DNA of 64,000 nt from Candidatus Thermochlorobacteriaceae bacterium (lineage in GTDB: Bacteria > Bacteroidota > Chlorobiia > Chlorobiales > Thermochlorobacteraceae): assembly GCA_029263855.1 (NCBI GenBank), contig JAJUFC010000017.1:1-64000 (forward strand), in the 5' to 3' direction. The notes below the pieces were generated by a model that did not search any database, was not told the origin of the DNA, and worked only from the letters and a program-made list of their open reading frames with translations. A program made the translations under genes and the position numbers. Positions 52,251-62,691 of the stretch are shown here, in pieces; positions within the stretch are counted from its first letter, which is position 1, and each line of letters begins with the position of its first letter.

Positions 52251-52541
52251 TTGAAGTTTGAGAATTTTCTGCTGTTTTTAGCGACATGGAGACGCTTGAC
52301 AGCGCAGCTCTGGAAAATTTGGTATAGTTGGAAAGATGTCTCGCGCCAAGCGACCGACGCAGATAGGAAAAGCGCGTTTCGTGTGTGGCTCAAAAACCAC
52401 TTTAATTTATCCGACTTTAAAATGATTCAGCGCGAACATGCGAGCAAAATTTTGCATGCGCTTGAAGCGATGCAAACACAACAACCCAAACAAACAATCG
52501 GAAAAATCAATCTTGAAGGTGAACATCTGAAAGGAAAGTAA
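52251..52541 (+). pseudogene. Remnant of a Mu-like phage GemA/Gp16-family gene
   Basis: The frame opens at a TTG and encodes LTAQLWKIWYSWKDVSRQAT, then DADRKSAFRVWLKNHFNLSD and IQREHASKILHALEAMQTQQ, ending at TAA 52541. This resembles, from memory, the second half of GemA (DUF1018) proteins of Mu-like phages, where a W-x-W-x-E/D-V-S segment precedes a short helix and a Lys-x-Ile-x-ALxAM end. No credible N-terminal half or start codon precedes it; the sequence in front (51971-52250) shows no gene. I therefore call it a decayed fragment. It could also be a short intact gene of another family. Confidence 0.4.
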
Positions 52542-52708
52542 GGTTGTTCTTTTTGTTCTTTGAAAGTGTGTTTTCATTGTCAACGGTGCGCCTCAAACCT
52601 TCAACGATGCCCCAAAAACACGCCAATTTTGACCTCCAACCTTCAAAGTCTGACCTAAAAGGTTCAACTCCTCTTGTTTGACCCTCAATCTTGAAGGTAA
52701 AACTCGCT

Positions 52709-52930
52709 TCATTGCGGGTTCGGAGCGCTCGGCGCAGAGTGGCGACGAGCCGAAGGACGTTCAAAGCGTTTCCCCAAATCCTCTAAAATCGTCTTGGCGT
52801 TAGGCACATTCATTTTCGCCGCCTGCTTGACCGAATTGTAATAAGTCAGCGCCGCAGTATAAGCCTCGCTCCCCGAAAGCAAACGACGCAAAGGCGGCAA
52901 AGCCCTTGCGTCGTTTGAGAAGGAGCGAAT
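52709..52930 (-). pseudogene. C-terminal fragment of a small Bacteroidota-type protein
   Basis: Directly downstream of katG, a frame without a start codon reads IRSFSNDARALPPLRRLLSG, then SEAYTAALTYYNSVKQAAKM and NVPNAKTILEDLGKRFE. From memory this is the C-terminal end of a family of about 160-residue proteins, with EAYxAALxYYNxVKxAAK and VPxAKxI as the conserved part. The first 100 residues are absent. The frame overlaps the last codons of katG, so the gene was probably truncated when katG arrived or by later deletion. The remaining part of 52542-52945 shows no gene. Confidence 0.35.
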
Positions 52931-52944
52931 AGAAGGCGACGAGG

Positions 52945-55329
<2,385 letters not shown>

Positions 55330-55400
55330 TTAGTTGATTGAAAGATTGAACGGCTCAAAGATCAGAAAAAAAATGTATTTACAAAAACGATATTTTTTAT

Positions 55401-55421
55401 ATTGATATTGATTTTATCAAT
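55401..55421. promoter_or_regulatory. Candidate OxyR operator
   Basis: A perfect palindrome ATTGATA-N7-TATCAAT in the katG-oxyR divergent spacer, containing the T-N11-A core of LysR-type sites. It begins 23 bases before the oxyR start codon, where an autoregulating LysR protein usually binds. A related half-site (GATATT) lies just upstream at 55389. Confidence 0.55.
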
Positions 55422-55444
55422 AATCTTTTCCCGACGTCTGAAAA

Positions 55445-56380
55445 ATGAACATACAGCAATTTCAATACATTTTGGCGGTCGTCGATTTGAAGAACTTTGA
55501 GGCGGCGGCGGAAAAATGCTTCGTAACGCAGTCGACGCTCAGCGCGATGATTGGGAAGTTTGAAGAGGAAATCGGGATTCAAATTTTCAATCGGAAGACG
55601 AAGCCTGTGTCGCTCACGCGCGAAGGCGAGCAAATCGTCGAGCGTTTGCGCGTCGTCGCCAAAGAAGTCGAGTCGCTCAAAGCGTTCATTCAGGAATTGA
55701 AAGGGGAAATGGAAGGCGAGATAAAAATCGGAATCATTCCGACGCTCGCGCCGTATTTGTTGCCGCTCTTTCTGATGAAGTTCGCAAGCGCGTTTCCGAA
55801 ACTGAAAATCATCGTAACCGAAATCACCACCGCTGAAATCATCGCCGCCTTGAAGAACCGAACGCTCGATTTGGGATTGCTCGCCACGCCGCTTCACGAA
55901 GAAAGCCTCGTCGAGCTTGACCTCTTCTACGAGCCGTTTCTCGTCTATGACTGCGGCGCGCAAAAGCGCAAAAAAACGATTCACCCTGACGACCTTGATT
56001 ACGCGAAACTGTGGCTAATGGAAGACGAACACTGCCTTGCCGCGCAGGTCAAACGCATCTGCGACCTTTCGCACAAAAAAGCGGAAAAGAAGCTCAATCT
56101 TGAATTTCGCGCCGCCTCTATCGATAGCCTGCTCAACATTACCAAAGCCCACAAGGGCGAAACCATCATTCCCTATCTCGCCTCACTCAACTTGCCGAGC
56201 GACGAGAAAAAAAATTTGATTCCCTTCGCCAGCCCAACGCCCACGCGGCGCATCAGTTTGGTCGCGCATCAACATTTCGTCAAGAAAAAACTGCTCAAAG
56301 ACTTGCAACGCATCATTCAAGAAACGGTGGCGGACGTGATTCCCGCCAGCAAGGAAAAAAAGGTCGTCAAACCGCTATAA
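55445..56380 (+). CDS. oxyR: Peroxide-sensing LysR regulator OxyR
   Basis: A 311-residue LysR-type regulator. The winged HTH is at the N-terminus (MNIQQFQYILAVVDLKNFEA, CFVTQSTLSAMIGKFEEEIG). The effector domain contains EDEHCLAAQVKRICDLS: two cysteines nine residues apart in the HC...C context, exactly the spacing of the redox pair Cys199 and Cys208 in E. coli OxyR. It should be oxidised by peroxide and switch on katG. Divergence from katG and the shared palindrome support this. A hairpin follows its stop (56422-56447). Confidence 0.92.
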   Translation: MNIQQFQYILAVVDLKNFEAAAEKCFVTQSTLSAMIGKFEEEIGIQIFNRKTKPVSLTREGEQIVERLRVVAKEVESLKAFIQELKGEMEGEIKIGIIPTLAPYLLPLFLMKFASAFPKLKIIVTEITTAEIIAALKNRTLDLGLLATPLHEESLVELDLFYEPFLVYDCGAQKRKKTIHPDDLDYAKLWLMEDEHCLAAQVKRICDLSHKKAEKKLNLEFRAASIDSLLNITKAHKGETIIPYLASLNLPSDEKKNLIPFASPTPTRRISLVAHQHFVKKKLLKDLQRIIQETVADVIPASKEKKVVKPL

Positions 56381-56421
56381 CTCACGACGAGCGAAACTGT
56401 CGCCATCTCGCATAAAACAAA

Positions 56422-56447
56422 TGGGGCGAGTCACAAGACCCGCCCCA
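56422..56447. terminator. Hairpin between convergent oxyR and the TPR gene
   Basis: Stem TGGGGCGAGTC / GACCCGCCCCA, 11 bp with one A-C mismatch and a four-base loop. There is no clear T-run on the plus side; on the minus strand the hairpin is followed by TTTGTTTTATG. Likely a bidirectional terminator. Confidence 0.5.
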
Positions 56448-56503
56448 ACTCTTAACTCTTTGACGAGCATCATCTTCTTTGTCGCAATGAAATTGCCCGC
56501 TCG

Positions 56504-56926
56504 TTATGCTTTGGCTTTGAATCCATCTACGAGTTTTCTGAATTCAGGCAAAGCGCGAATGCTGTTTAGGTCTTGATTGGATTCAATGCTCTGAAAATCG
56601 TTGTATCCTTTCTCCAACGCTTTTTGAAGACTTTGCAACGCTTTCTCTTTCTGACCCCTCAATGCATAAGAGCGGCAGGCAAAGTAGTAAGCCTCGTTCA
56701 AGTTTGGGTTAAGCAAGTTTGGGTTAAGTTCTGCGGCTTTCTCGTAATCCGCTATCGCGCCGTAATAGTCATTCAAGTAATATTGAGCAGAACCACGATT
56801 GTAGTAAGCGCTGGCATTATTGGGGGCAAGTTCTATGGCGCGCGTGAAGTTGGCGATTGCGGCTTTAAAATTCCCTGCTTGAAATTCAGAAACGCCGCGA
56901 TTGAAGTAAGCAGAAGCGTCTGGCAA
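56504..56926 (-). CDS. TPR-repeat protein
   Basis: A 140-residue protein made of tetratricopeptide repeats: ASAYFNRGVSEFQAGNFKAA, NASAYYNRGSAQYYLNDYYG and NEAYYFACRSYALRGQKEKA, with typical W/Y-G-Y-A-P spacing. TPRs bind partner proteins. The only available start is TTG 56926, which follows the TAG stop of the upstream membrane protein with no spacer and in the same frame, and no ribosome site is visible. It may therefore be the C-terminal half of one split gene. A small duplication (LNPNLLNPNL) lies between repeats. Confidence 0.65.
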   Translation of the reverse strand: MPDASAYFNRGVSEFQAGNFKAAIANFTRAIELAPNNASAYYNRGSAQYYLNDYYGAIADYEKAAELNPNLLNPNLNEAYYFACRSYALRGQKEKALQSLQKALEKGYNDFQSIESNQDLNSIRALPEFRKLVDGFKAKA

Positions 56927-57526
56927 CTAAATGGATTTTGACGCTAATACGACGTTTCTACCCTCTACTGTAACGAATTCAACCTGCGCAATATCGCCGT
57001 CTTTGCAGTTCAGCTTGTCAAGATAAAAAGAATATACTCCTTCGCCGTCGGTCTGAACTGTCCAGTAATCGCTGTATCCGCCTTCTTCCATTATGCTTTC
57101 TATGCTGGCTCTTCCGATGATTCTCCGCTTTTCGTTTCTTGCGACTGCGGTTCGCATTGCGGCATAACTTTTTATTGACTTCAGACCTATAATAAGCAGA
57201 AAAAAGACAGACAAGAGACCCGTCATGAAAAGAAGCACAGCGCCCAGATCGACTAACATCGATATGCGCTCTTCGCCAGTTTTTTCATTGATTTCATTGA
57301 AATTGGCGATGAAAATTATGATTTCGCTTATCAGAATCAGGACGAATATAAATAGCACGATGAATTTTATATCTGAAACCGCCTTTCCAATCGCATCGAT
57401 GAGGTTTTTTCCATATACTTCTTCTAGTTTGCTAATGTCTTGCGGCTCAAGCGGGAGCGTTTCTGTTTTATTTTCGTTCATTTCGGCATGCTTGCCTTGA
57501 TTATCTTTGTTCATTTTTAGTCGCAT
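56927..57526 (-). CDS. Two-helix membrane protein of unknown function
   Basis: A 199-residue protein with a polar N-terminus, two membrane helices (FIVLFIFVLILISEIIIFIA near 55-75; LGAVLLFMTGLLSVFFLLII near 95-115) and a soluble beta-rich C-terminal part (GGYSDYWTVQTDGEGVYSFY; IAQVEFVTVEGRNVVLASKS). The family is not recognised. It ends in TAG directly followed, in frame, by the TPR segment. An alternative start is the in-frame ATG at 57514. Part of a minus-strand run of membrane and secreted genes from 62.7 to 56.5 kb. Confidence 0.6.
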   Translation of the reverse strand: MRLKMNKDNQGKHAEMNENKTETLPLEPQDISKLEEVYGKNLIDAIGKAVSDIKFIVLFIFVLILISEIIIFIANFNEINEKTGEERISMLVDLGAVLLFMTGLLSVFFLLIIGLKSIKSYAAMRTAVARNEKRRIIGRASIESIMEEGGYSDYWTVQTDGEGVYSFYLDKLNCKDGDIAQVEFVTVEGRNVVLASKSI

Positions 57527-57582
57527 TTTATCGTTAAAAAAGTATTTCCATCTCTCTTGGAGTTCTTGTGAGGGTCAATTTA

Positions 57583-58431
57583 TTATCCGCACGCCCACGA
57601 AAGTTTATTTTTGAGCAAATCGATTTGGCATGCGCCGTCGCCGCCAAGATTGGGATTGCCCAGAGACTCGTCAAATTCCAGATAAATCGGACTAAACGGT
57701 GGTTCGCCCTGCGCTGGTGATGCCGTGCCGCCGAAATGCGCATGACTCCAAAACCGCTCCAGCTTTAACTCCTTTCCCAACTCCGAGTGCATCGGGATAT
57801 ATTCTTTCTCAACGATTTTCTTAATTTCTTCTTGCGAAAGGTCGCTTACTTTTCGGTTCTTAACCGCCAGCGCCGTTTCCCACTTTGGGAACTCTATCAA
57901 TTTTTTTCCAACATTCACATCGCCTTTGCGCGGCGAGAGTTTGAGTTTTTTAATTTTTGGCTCCCCCAGAAAATCTTTTCTTATCTCAATTTTTGCGCGC
58001 GCATCAAGCATATCAAGAGCAGGCGGCTCACACGCAGGCGCGGTAAATTCTTTTTCGGTCAGCCATATCCAAGCCCACCCATTTCGAACCCCATCTTTCA
58101 CGAAGACTTCTTGCTTATGGCGCTGCTCGAGATAATCCGATAAATTTTTCCAAAACGGAATCGAGAGCAGTTTCGCGCTGACTTTTTTCCGCGCAAAAGA
58201 CTCTGCCACGCCCGGAACGCTCTTTTCGGTCAAATCCTGAAAGACGCTCAAGGCGACAAGATTTTCTCCTTTGGCGCGATACTCTTCGGGGACGCGCACC
58301 GTAAAAAGATGCTTCATCGGCAAGCCACTCACGCGACTGCGGCACCATTGCGCCGATTTAATGCCCGGAGGCATACCGCCATGCCAACCATCTTTGCCTC
58401 TCGGACTATTGAGAATGTCGTAAGCGTTCAT
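57583..58431 (-). CDS. Uncharacterised soluble protein
   Basis: A 282-residue protein without signal or membrane segments. It contains GKDGWHGGMPPGIKSAQWCR and MKHLFTVRVPEEYRAKGENL near the start and ends HAHFGGTASPAQGEPPFSPI, then ESLGNPNLGGDGACQIDLLK. The tail with GGDGACQIDL recalls small proteins found in toxin-immunity loci, but I cannot place it in a family. ATG 58431 is chosen because it sits 14 bases after the SUKH gene's stop region, and in-frame sequence upstream of it overlaps that gene. It is probably co-transcribed with the SUKH gene. Confidence 0.6.
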   Translation of the reverse strand: MNAYDILNSPRGKDGWHGGMPPGIKSAQWCRSRVSGLPMKHLFTVRVPEEYRAKGENLVALSVFQDLTEKSVPGVAESFARKKVSAKLLSIPFWKNLSDYLEQRHKQEVFVKDGVRNGWAWIWLTEKEFTAPACEPPALDMLDARAKIEIRKDFLGEPKIKKLKLSPRKGDVNVGKKLIEFPKWETALAVKNRKVSDLSQEEIKKIVEKEYIPMHSELGKELKLERFWSHAHFGGTASPAQGEPPFSPIYLEFDESLGNPNLGGDGACQIDLLKNKLSWACG

Positions 58432-58444
58432 TGTCGTTGCGCGT

Positions 58445-59098
58445 TTAGGATTGGACAAACGGAATCTCTTTTTGCGCTGCGCAATTGAGTTTCCTAACGA
58501 CGGCTTCAATTTTTTCTCTTGTCTCGCCATACATAAAATCGTCGCAAGCCGCATCGTCCGATGAGGGTGGCGGGAAGTAGAGCTTCTGTTTCAAGAGTTC
58601 CAATTTCGTTTTCAAAAACATCTCGAAATTTTGATAGACGACCTCATATTTGTCGCCGCCTTTGAAATCCCAGTAGAGCAAACCGCCTGCGGGCGCAACT
58701 TCGCCTTTCGTATCTATCACCAGTTGATAGCAACTGTTCCACGATACAATAGCTGCAAATCCTGATTTCCATTCTCGGTCGGGTTGGTCTTCCTGAATGT
58801 CGCGCCAATCGCGGATAGAAGACAACACATCTGAAAGCGATGGCGTGTAATGCTCGCTGTCGTCGTAGCCAAGTTGGGTTTGGTCGGAGACATCATCGTC
58901 GTCAAACTCAACCGTCATCAGCCAATTGTAATACTCGTAAAATGCGTCAGGCAGTTCTAAACCCATCTTTAATAATTCTTCTCTGAACTCATTGAGCGTT
59001 ATATCGCTCCTTTGCGCATCGCCGATGAAGACTGCGCCAAAACCGCTTGGATAGTGGCTGCGAAGCGTTTGCTCGATTTCAGAGATAATTGCGTTCAT
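58445..59098 (-). CDS. SMI1/KNR4 (SUKH)-like protein
   Basis: A 217-residue protein with the SUKH-type opening: an N-terminal helix, then MGLELPDAFYEYYNWLMTVE and, after a loop, AIVSWNSCYQLVIDTKGEVA with GGLLYWDFKGGDKYEVVYQN FEMF-like sequence. SUKH proteins are typical immunity proteins of polymorphic toxin systems and also occur as stand-alone genes. No cognate toxin is visible in the window. It is followed 13 bases later by the uncharacterised 282-residue gene. Confidence 0.65.
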   Translation of the reverse strand: MNAIISEIEQTLRSHYPSGFGAVFIGDAQRSDITLNEFREELLKMGLELPDAFYEYYNWLMTVEFDDDDVSDQTQLGYDDSEHYTPSLSDVLSSIRDWRDIQEDQPDREWKSGFAAIVSWNSCYQLVIDTKGEVAPAGGLLYWDFKGGDKYEVVYQNFEMFLKTKLELLKQKLYFPPPSSDDAACDDFMYGETREKIEAVVRKLNCAAQKEIPFVQS

Positions 59099-59184
59099 AA
59101 TCTTTATCGCATTTTGCTTTTCAGATGAGACCCTATTCGGGCATGTTGGTTATTACTGCAGTCTGCGCTGCGCTAATCGCGTCG

Positions 59185-59490
59185 TTACATTATTCCACAC
59201 ACAATCGCCGCTACCGCCAACCCTGCGACAAACCACATTAGCCAAGCAATTACCTCGTGCCACCCCAGCCAGTGATTCAGCCAATAGCAGGGCCACAACA
59301 GCAACCCCCACAAAAAGGTGGTTGCAATAGCGGCAGGCCACATCTTATCGCTATGAAATTTCGCAATGCCAAACCCTTCCATAATCGGCAAAACTATGCT
59401 AACCAGCACGCCGCCGGGTATGCCCATCAACAGCATGTTTCCTATGAAGGATACGCCCAGCCCAATTAGCAAATACATCCAATGACTCAT
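59185..59490 (-). CDS. Small polytopic membrane protein
   Basis: A 101-residue hydrophobic protein with three predicted membrane helices: WMYLLIGLGVSFIGNMLLMG, AAIATTFLWGLLLWPCYWLN and VIAWLMWFVAGLAVAAIVCG. Tryptophan-rich. The family is not recognised. The spacers on either side (59099-59184 and 59491-59698) show no gene. Confidence 0.55.
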   Translation of the reverse strand: MSHWMYLLIGLGVSFIGNMLLMGIPGGVLVSIVLPIMEGFGIAKFHSDKMWPAAIATTFLWGLLLWPCYWLNHWLGWHEVIAWLMWFVAGLAVAAIVCGIM

Positions 59491-59698
59491 TTTTCAATTC
59501 CTTATTTTACATTTCTTAGAACGCATCGAATTCAAAGTGAGATTGCATAAGCGAGACCAAAAGCTCTCAGATTGACTGTTGCGCTTTTGCATCTGGCGCA
59601 TCAATTCTCGCTTCTGTGAAATCATTCTCTACTCACTTTGCTCTGCTCAATTTCATAAACTTGACCGCAGAGATGATTTCATCGCAGTTGCGCATTTA

Positions 59699-60448
59699 CT
59701 ACAGCAAAAAGGATAGCAAGCCAAACACAATGCCGACCGCTGTAGAAATCAAAGCATTTAAAGCTACGCGCTTCACTTCTCCGTAAGAGAGATCCTTTTC
59801 TTCAATCGCAAGTATAGGGGGATCCCTATCATCGTCTGGGCGAACCAGCATATATTTTCCTTCTTTTTTTTCAAGTTTGCCAACTGCAAAAGCCTTTGTT
59901 CCAAGAGGAATCGCAAATTCTTGAGCGCTTGAAATTTGTTCTTCGGCAACATTGTATCCTTTTCCTCTTAAATATCCTAGAAAATTGAGCCAGCCCTCTC
60001 TTGTTGCTTCATTTTTAGAAAAGCGCGGCTGATTAGCCCTAAAAGAGTCATATTCGACTGTGGTTTTACCAAAAACAGCGTTCTGCATTCTGTATATCAA
60101 TATGTTCTCACCCCGCTCATTTTGTAAGATAGCAGGCTCTTCTGAAACAAGTGATAGAGATTGTAGTTTTGTATCATCTTCACTCGTCCTTCCACTTTCT
60201 AAAACGATGAAGAGTTTCCAACTAGCAACATTTCGCAAGGATAAGGGCGCTATCAATTCATTGTTATTAGCGCGCACAAACTCGCCTTTAAATTTTATGA
60301 TTTTACCTATTAGTGCGTCAGATAGAGGGGCTTCAATCGCATTTTCATAGCGTTTAGCACGTTTGTAAATTTTCAGGGTAGAGAAACCCAACGCTATTCC
60401 TACTCCAATCGCAAATATAGCGATTAATGCAAAGATGAAGGCTATCAT
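59699..60448 (-). CDS. GIDE/BAM-like membrane protein (MUL1 E3-ligase-related domain)
   Basis: A 249-residue protein with an N-terminal membrane helix (FIFALIAIFAIGVGIALGF) and a C-terminal one (ALISTAVGIVFGLLSFLL). In between it follows the GIDE pattern: LIGKIIKFKGEFVRANNNEL then IAPLSLRNVASWKLFIVLES, RMQNAVFGKTTVEYDSF, and IPLGTKAFAVGKLEKKEGKY. This is the intermembrane-space domain of mitochondrial MUL1; in bacteria its role is unknown. There is no RING domain. A decayed partial copy lies directly upstream (60460-60733). Confidence 0.6.
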   Translation of the reverse strand: MIAFIFALIAIFAIGVGIALGFSTLKIYKRAKRYENAIEAPLSDALIGKIIKFKGEFVRANNNELIAPLSLRNVASWKLFIVLESGRTSEDDTKLQSLSLVSEEPAILQNERGENILIYRMQNAVFGKTTVEYDSFRANQPRFSKNEATREGWLNFLGYLRGKGYNVAEEQISSAQEFAIPLGTKAFAVGKLEKKEGKYMLVRPDDDRDPPILAIEEKDLSYGEVKRVALNALISTAVGIVFGLLSFLL

Positions 60449-60459
60449 TTTTCTTACAG

Positions 60460-60733
60460 CTTATCGTTGATAAAGGATAATCTTCAGACGCTTTCACAGG
60501 CATAATGATATATTCCCCGCTTTCTTTCTCAAGCTTGCTTGCTGCAAAGTCTATCGCATCCAACGTAATAGCAGTTTCTTCAGCATCAACTAAATAATTT
60601 GTAGAAAGTTGCCTATGTTTTTTCAAGTATGTAGAAACTTAAAATGCAACTGGAAACGCTATCAATGCTATAACAAAATTACAAGCAAGAGCGCCAGTAT
60701 CGGAATAACTACTATGGTTTTCAGTATTTCCAT
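60460..60733 (-). pseudogene. Decayed tandem copy of the GIDE-like gene
   Basis: Two pieces of a second copy survive. From ATG 60733 the minus strand reads MEILKTIVVIPILALLLVIL, an N-terminal membrane helix, then a TAG; the helix continues in another frame as FVIALIAFPVAF. About 30 bases on, a frame reads KKHRQLSTNYLVDAEETAI, then DAIDFAASKLEKESGEYIIM. It aligns with GKGYNVAEEQ and GTKAFAVGKLEKKEGKYMLV of the intact gene. The middle and the C-terminal helix are missing. It ends just before the start of the intact copy. Confidence 0.65.
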
Positions 60734-60799
60734 AATACTGCCAATCTCTTATTTCTTTTCGCTTCTATGAATATCCTTCAATAATTTTCTAAGAATTTC

Positions 60800-61621
60800 T
60801 TACTCAAAATCCAATTCTGAAATGCAGGTTTCATCATACTTTATTCCGCGATAGACTTCGAGAATTTCCAACTTCACGAAATCGGTCGGCGTTTTCCTTT
60901 GCAGAGCAATCCGTTGAGGCGAACTGGAATCTTGAAGCGAGAGAATTTCCGCTTCGCCATCTGAATAAGTTAGTTTGCACGACTTAACGCGGTTGTTATT
61001 GGCGAAAGTCTGCGGCGATTTTGCGTAGCCATTTTGAATGACGAGAAATTTCGGCGCCATCGCCTTTTTGAAGAGCGTAACCAAGAATTCTTTCGGTCCG
61101 CCTTTCACTGCCCACGCGGTTTTGGGGTCGGAATCATTAGCCTGAGAAGCAGGGTAGCGCGCAAACTCATATTCGGGTTTCGGTTCGCCTTTTACCTTTA
61201 TTTCTTTTCTCGTTACAAGTTCGTCAGAAGCGATGAGTTCGTTTGAGGCGTCAGACCAATCCATTTTTTCATAGATGGCGGTTTCATCTTTGGCGGATTT
61301 TAATCTTGAATCATTATCGAGAAGATAAAAATCAGCGGTTGCGTCGGTAGAAACGCGGGAGATTTTAATGCCCGCTTTTTCCTCGAATGTTCGAGAATAA
61401 TCGCCAATTTCTGACGTTTTGGAGACATATTCAACGAATGCCAATAACTTTCCTTTGAACGGTATAATCCAGATTTTTTCATAGCATTCGTCTTGGCAAA
61501 TTACTTTGCGATAAAAAGCGCCTCTGAATGGCGGCGCGACTTCCGCGCTTTGCGTTGGCGTTTGCGCAAGAGACAAAGCGGTGAAGAATTGCAGCAGAAC
61601 GCAACAGAGCAATCGTTTCAT
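60800..61621 (-). CDS. Secreted protein with NADase-type/discoidin-like glycan-binding domain
   Basis: A 273-residue exported protein (signal MKRLLCCVLLQFFTALSLAQ). Residues about 150-273 form the domain: ANDSDPKTAWAVKGGPKEFL, FLVIQNGYAKSPQTFANNNR, VKSCKLTYSDG and LEVYRGIKYDETCISELDF, as in NADase-type glycan-binding modules. The N-terminal half (FYRKVICQDECYEKIWIIPF) is unassigned; it may carry the specific activity. It should act outside the cytoplasm and bind sugars. It lies in the same minus-strand run as the next secreted gene, 55 bases away. Confidence 0.7.
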   Translation of the reverse strand: MKRLLCCVLLQFFTALSLAQTPTQSAEVAPPFRGAFYRKVICQDECYEKIWIIPFKGKLLAFVEYVSKTSEIGDYSRTFEEKAGIKISRVSTDATADFYLLDNDSRLKSAKDETAIYEKMDWSDASNELIASDELVTRKEIKVKGEPKPEYEFARYPASQANDSDPKTAWAVKGGPKEFLVTLFKKAMAPKFLVIQNGYAKSPQTFANNNRVKSCKLTYSDGEAEILSLQDSSSPQRIALQRKTPTDFVKLEILEVYRGIKYDETCISELDFE

Positions 61622-61676
61622 TTTGACGCGATAATCGGAATCGGATTAATGCGAATAGAGACGATTGACGGGCGCG

Positions 61677-62681
61677 CTATTTCTTGGCTTTTTTGGGTTT
61701 TGCGTCGCTCGCCGATGCGCCAGATTTTTTCAGCCATGTCGCATACACGTCGCAGGGAATGCTATACTCCATAAGGTTGCCATACTGCAACCCGCCCACC
61801 AAGACTCTTCCATACTTATCGCCGCCCAAGTTTTCTTGATATGCTTTGTTGTATCCCCAAATACATTCACCTGATTTGGTATTTTTTGCCAGATAGTTGT
61901 ATTGCGCCCACCGCGAGATAATTACGCCGAAATCATTTCGTTCATAATTCCAATCGTCCATTCGAACAATGATATTTTCAATCACCACATCTTCATATTG
62001 GATAGGGTTGCCCAGTTTGATTGCGCTTCTGGTTTTCTCGAGAATCTCGGCAGTCAGTTTTTTGTCCGCGTTTAATTTCCCAAAGCGCAGTTCGATGTCC
62101 TCTTCGATATTTTTGAGAGGATTACGCTTTACGGCGGCTGTTTTGTAAGATGAGCCATCGGAAAAATCAAGGGTAATTTCGTCGTAAGCCTCTATTTCTC
62201 CAACGCGCTTCTCGTTTGGCAAATATGAGAAAAAGCATTTGCAAGGCATTTTCTTTTTCAGTTTGGCAAATTCCTTGAATCGCGCGTGAGCGTCTCTCAT
62301 CCATTGGACATTCAAGTCGAGTTCAGCGGGCAGAATCAAAATCGTGAGTTCGCTTTTGTCCAAATCCTGATTGGTGAATTTGTAAGTGCCGATTGGCAAT
62401 TTGCCGCCATCATATCCCAAAGAAAGTTTGATTTCGTCAAAAGTGATCCGCCCTCTCAGTTTATCGCTGAATTTGAGGTAGGCGTAAATCGGTTCGCCAA
62501 CCTTGAAAGTCTTGTCTTTTTTGCCTTCGCCGCTGTTGGTCAGTGGCTTATCGGAATAAGCCGCTTCAACTATCTCGATAGGTTTGCCTCCTCCGCCAAT
62601 GCCAAAAGGTAACTGCGCCTTTGCGGCGGAAGCAAAGACAGATAAACTCAAAGCAGCAACGGTAAAGAGAATGAAGCGCAT
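61677..62681 (-). CDS. Secreted protein of unknown function
   Basis: A 334-residue exported protein with signal peptide MRFILFTVAALSLSVFASAA KAQ-type cleavage. The mature part is beta-rich and contains VGEPIYAYLKFSDKLRGRIT, DRLNVQW-like LDLNVQWMRDAHARF, a cysteine pair in KKKMPCKCFFSYLPNE and late Cys residues (SGECIWGY; SIPCDVYATWL). It ends in a lysine-rich tail (KPKKAKK). The family is not recognised. It leads the minus-strand accessory run, and its start is about 230 bases from the phage-like tail genes. Confidence 0.6.
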   Translation of the reverse strand: MRFILFTVAALSLSVFASAAKAQLPFGIGGGGKPIEIVEAAYSDKPLTNSGEGKKDKTFKVGEPIYAYLKFSDKLRGRITFDEIKLSLGYDGGKLPIGTYKFTNQDLDKSELTILILPAELDLNVQWMRDAHARFKEFAKLKKKMPCKCFFSYLPNEKRVGEIEAYDEITLDFSDGSSYKTAAVKRNPLKNIEEDIELRFGKLNADKKLTAEILEKTRSAIKLGNPIQYEDVVIENIIVRMDDWNYERNDFGVIISRWAQYNYLAKNTKSGECIWGYNKAYQENLGGDKYGRVLVGGLQYGNLMEYSIPCDVYATWLKKSGASASDAKPKKAKK

Positions 62682-62691
62682 AGTGGTCGCG

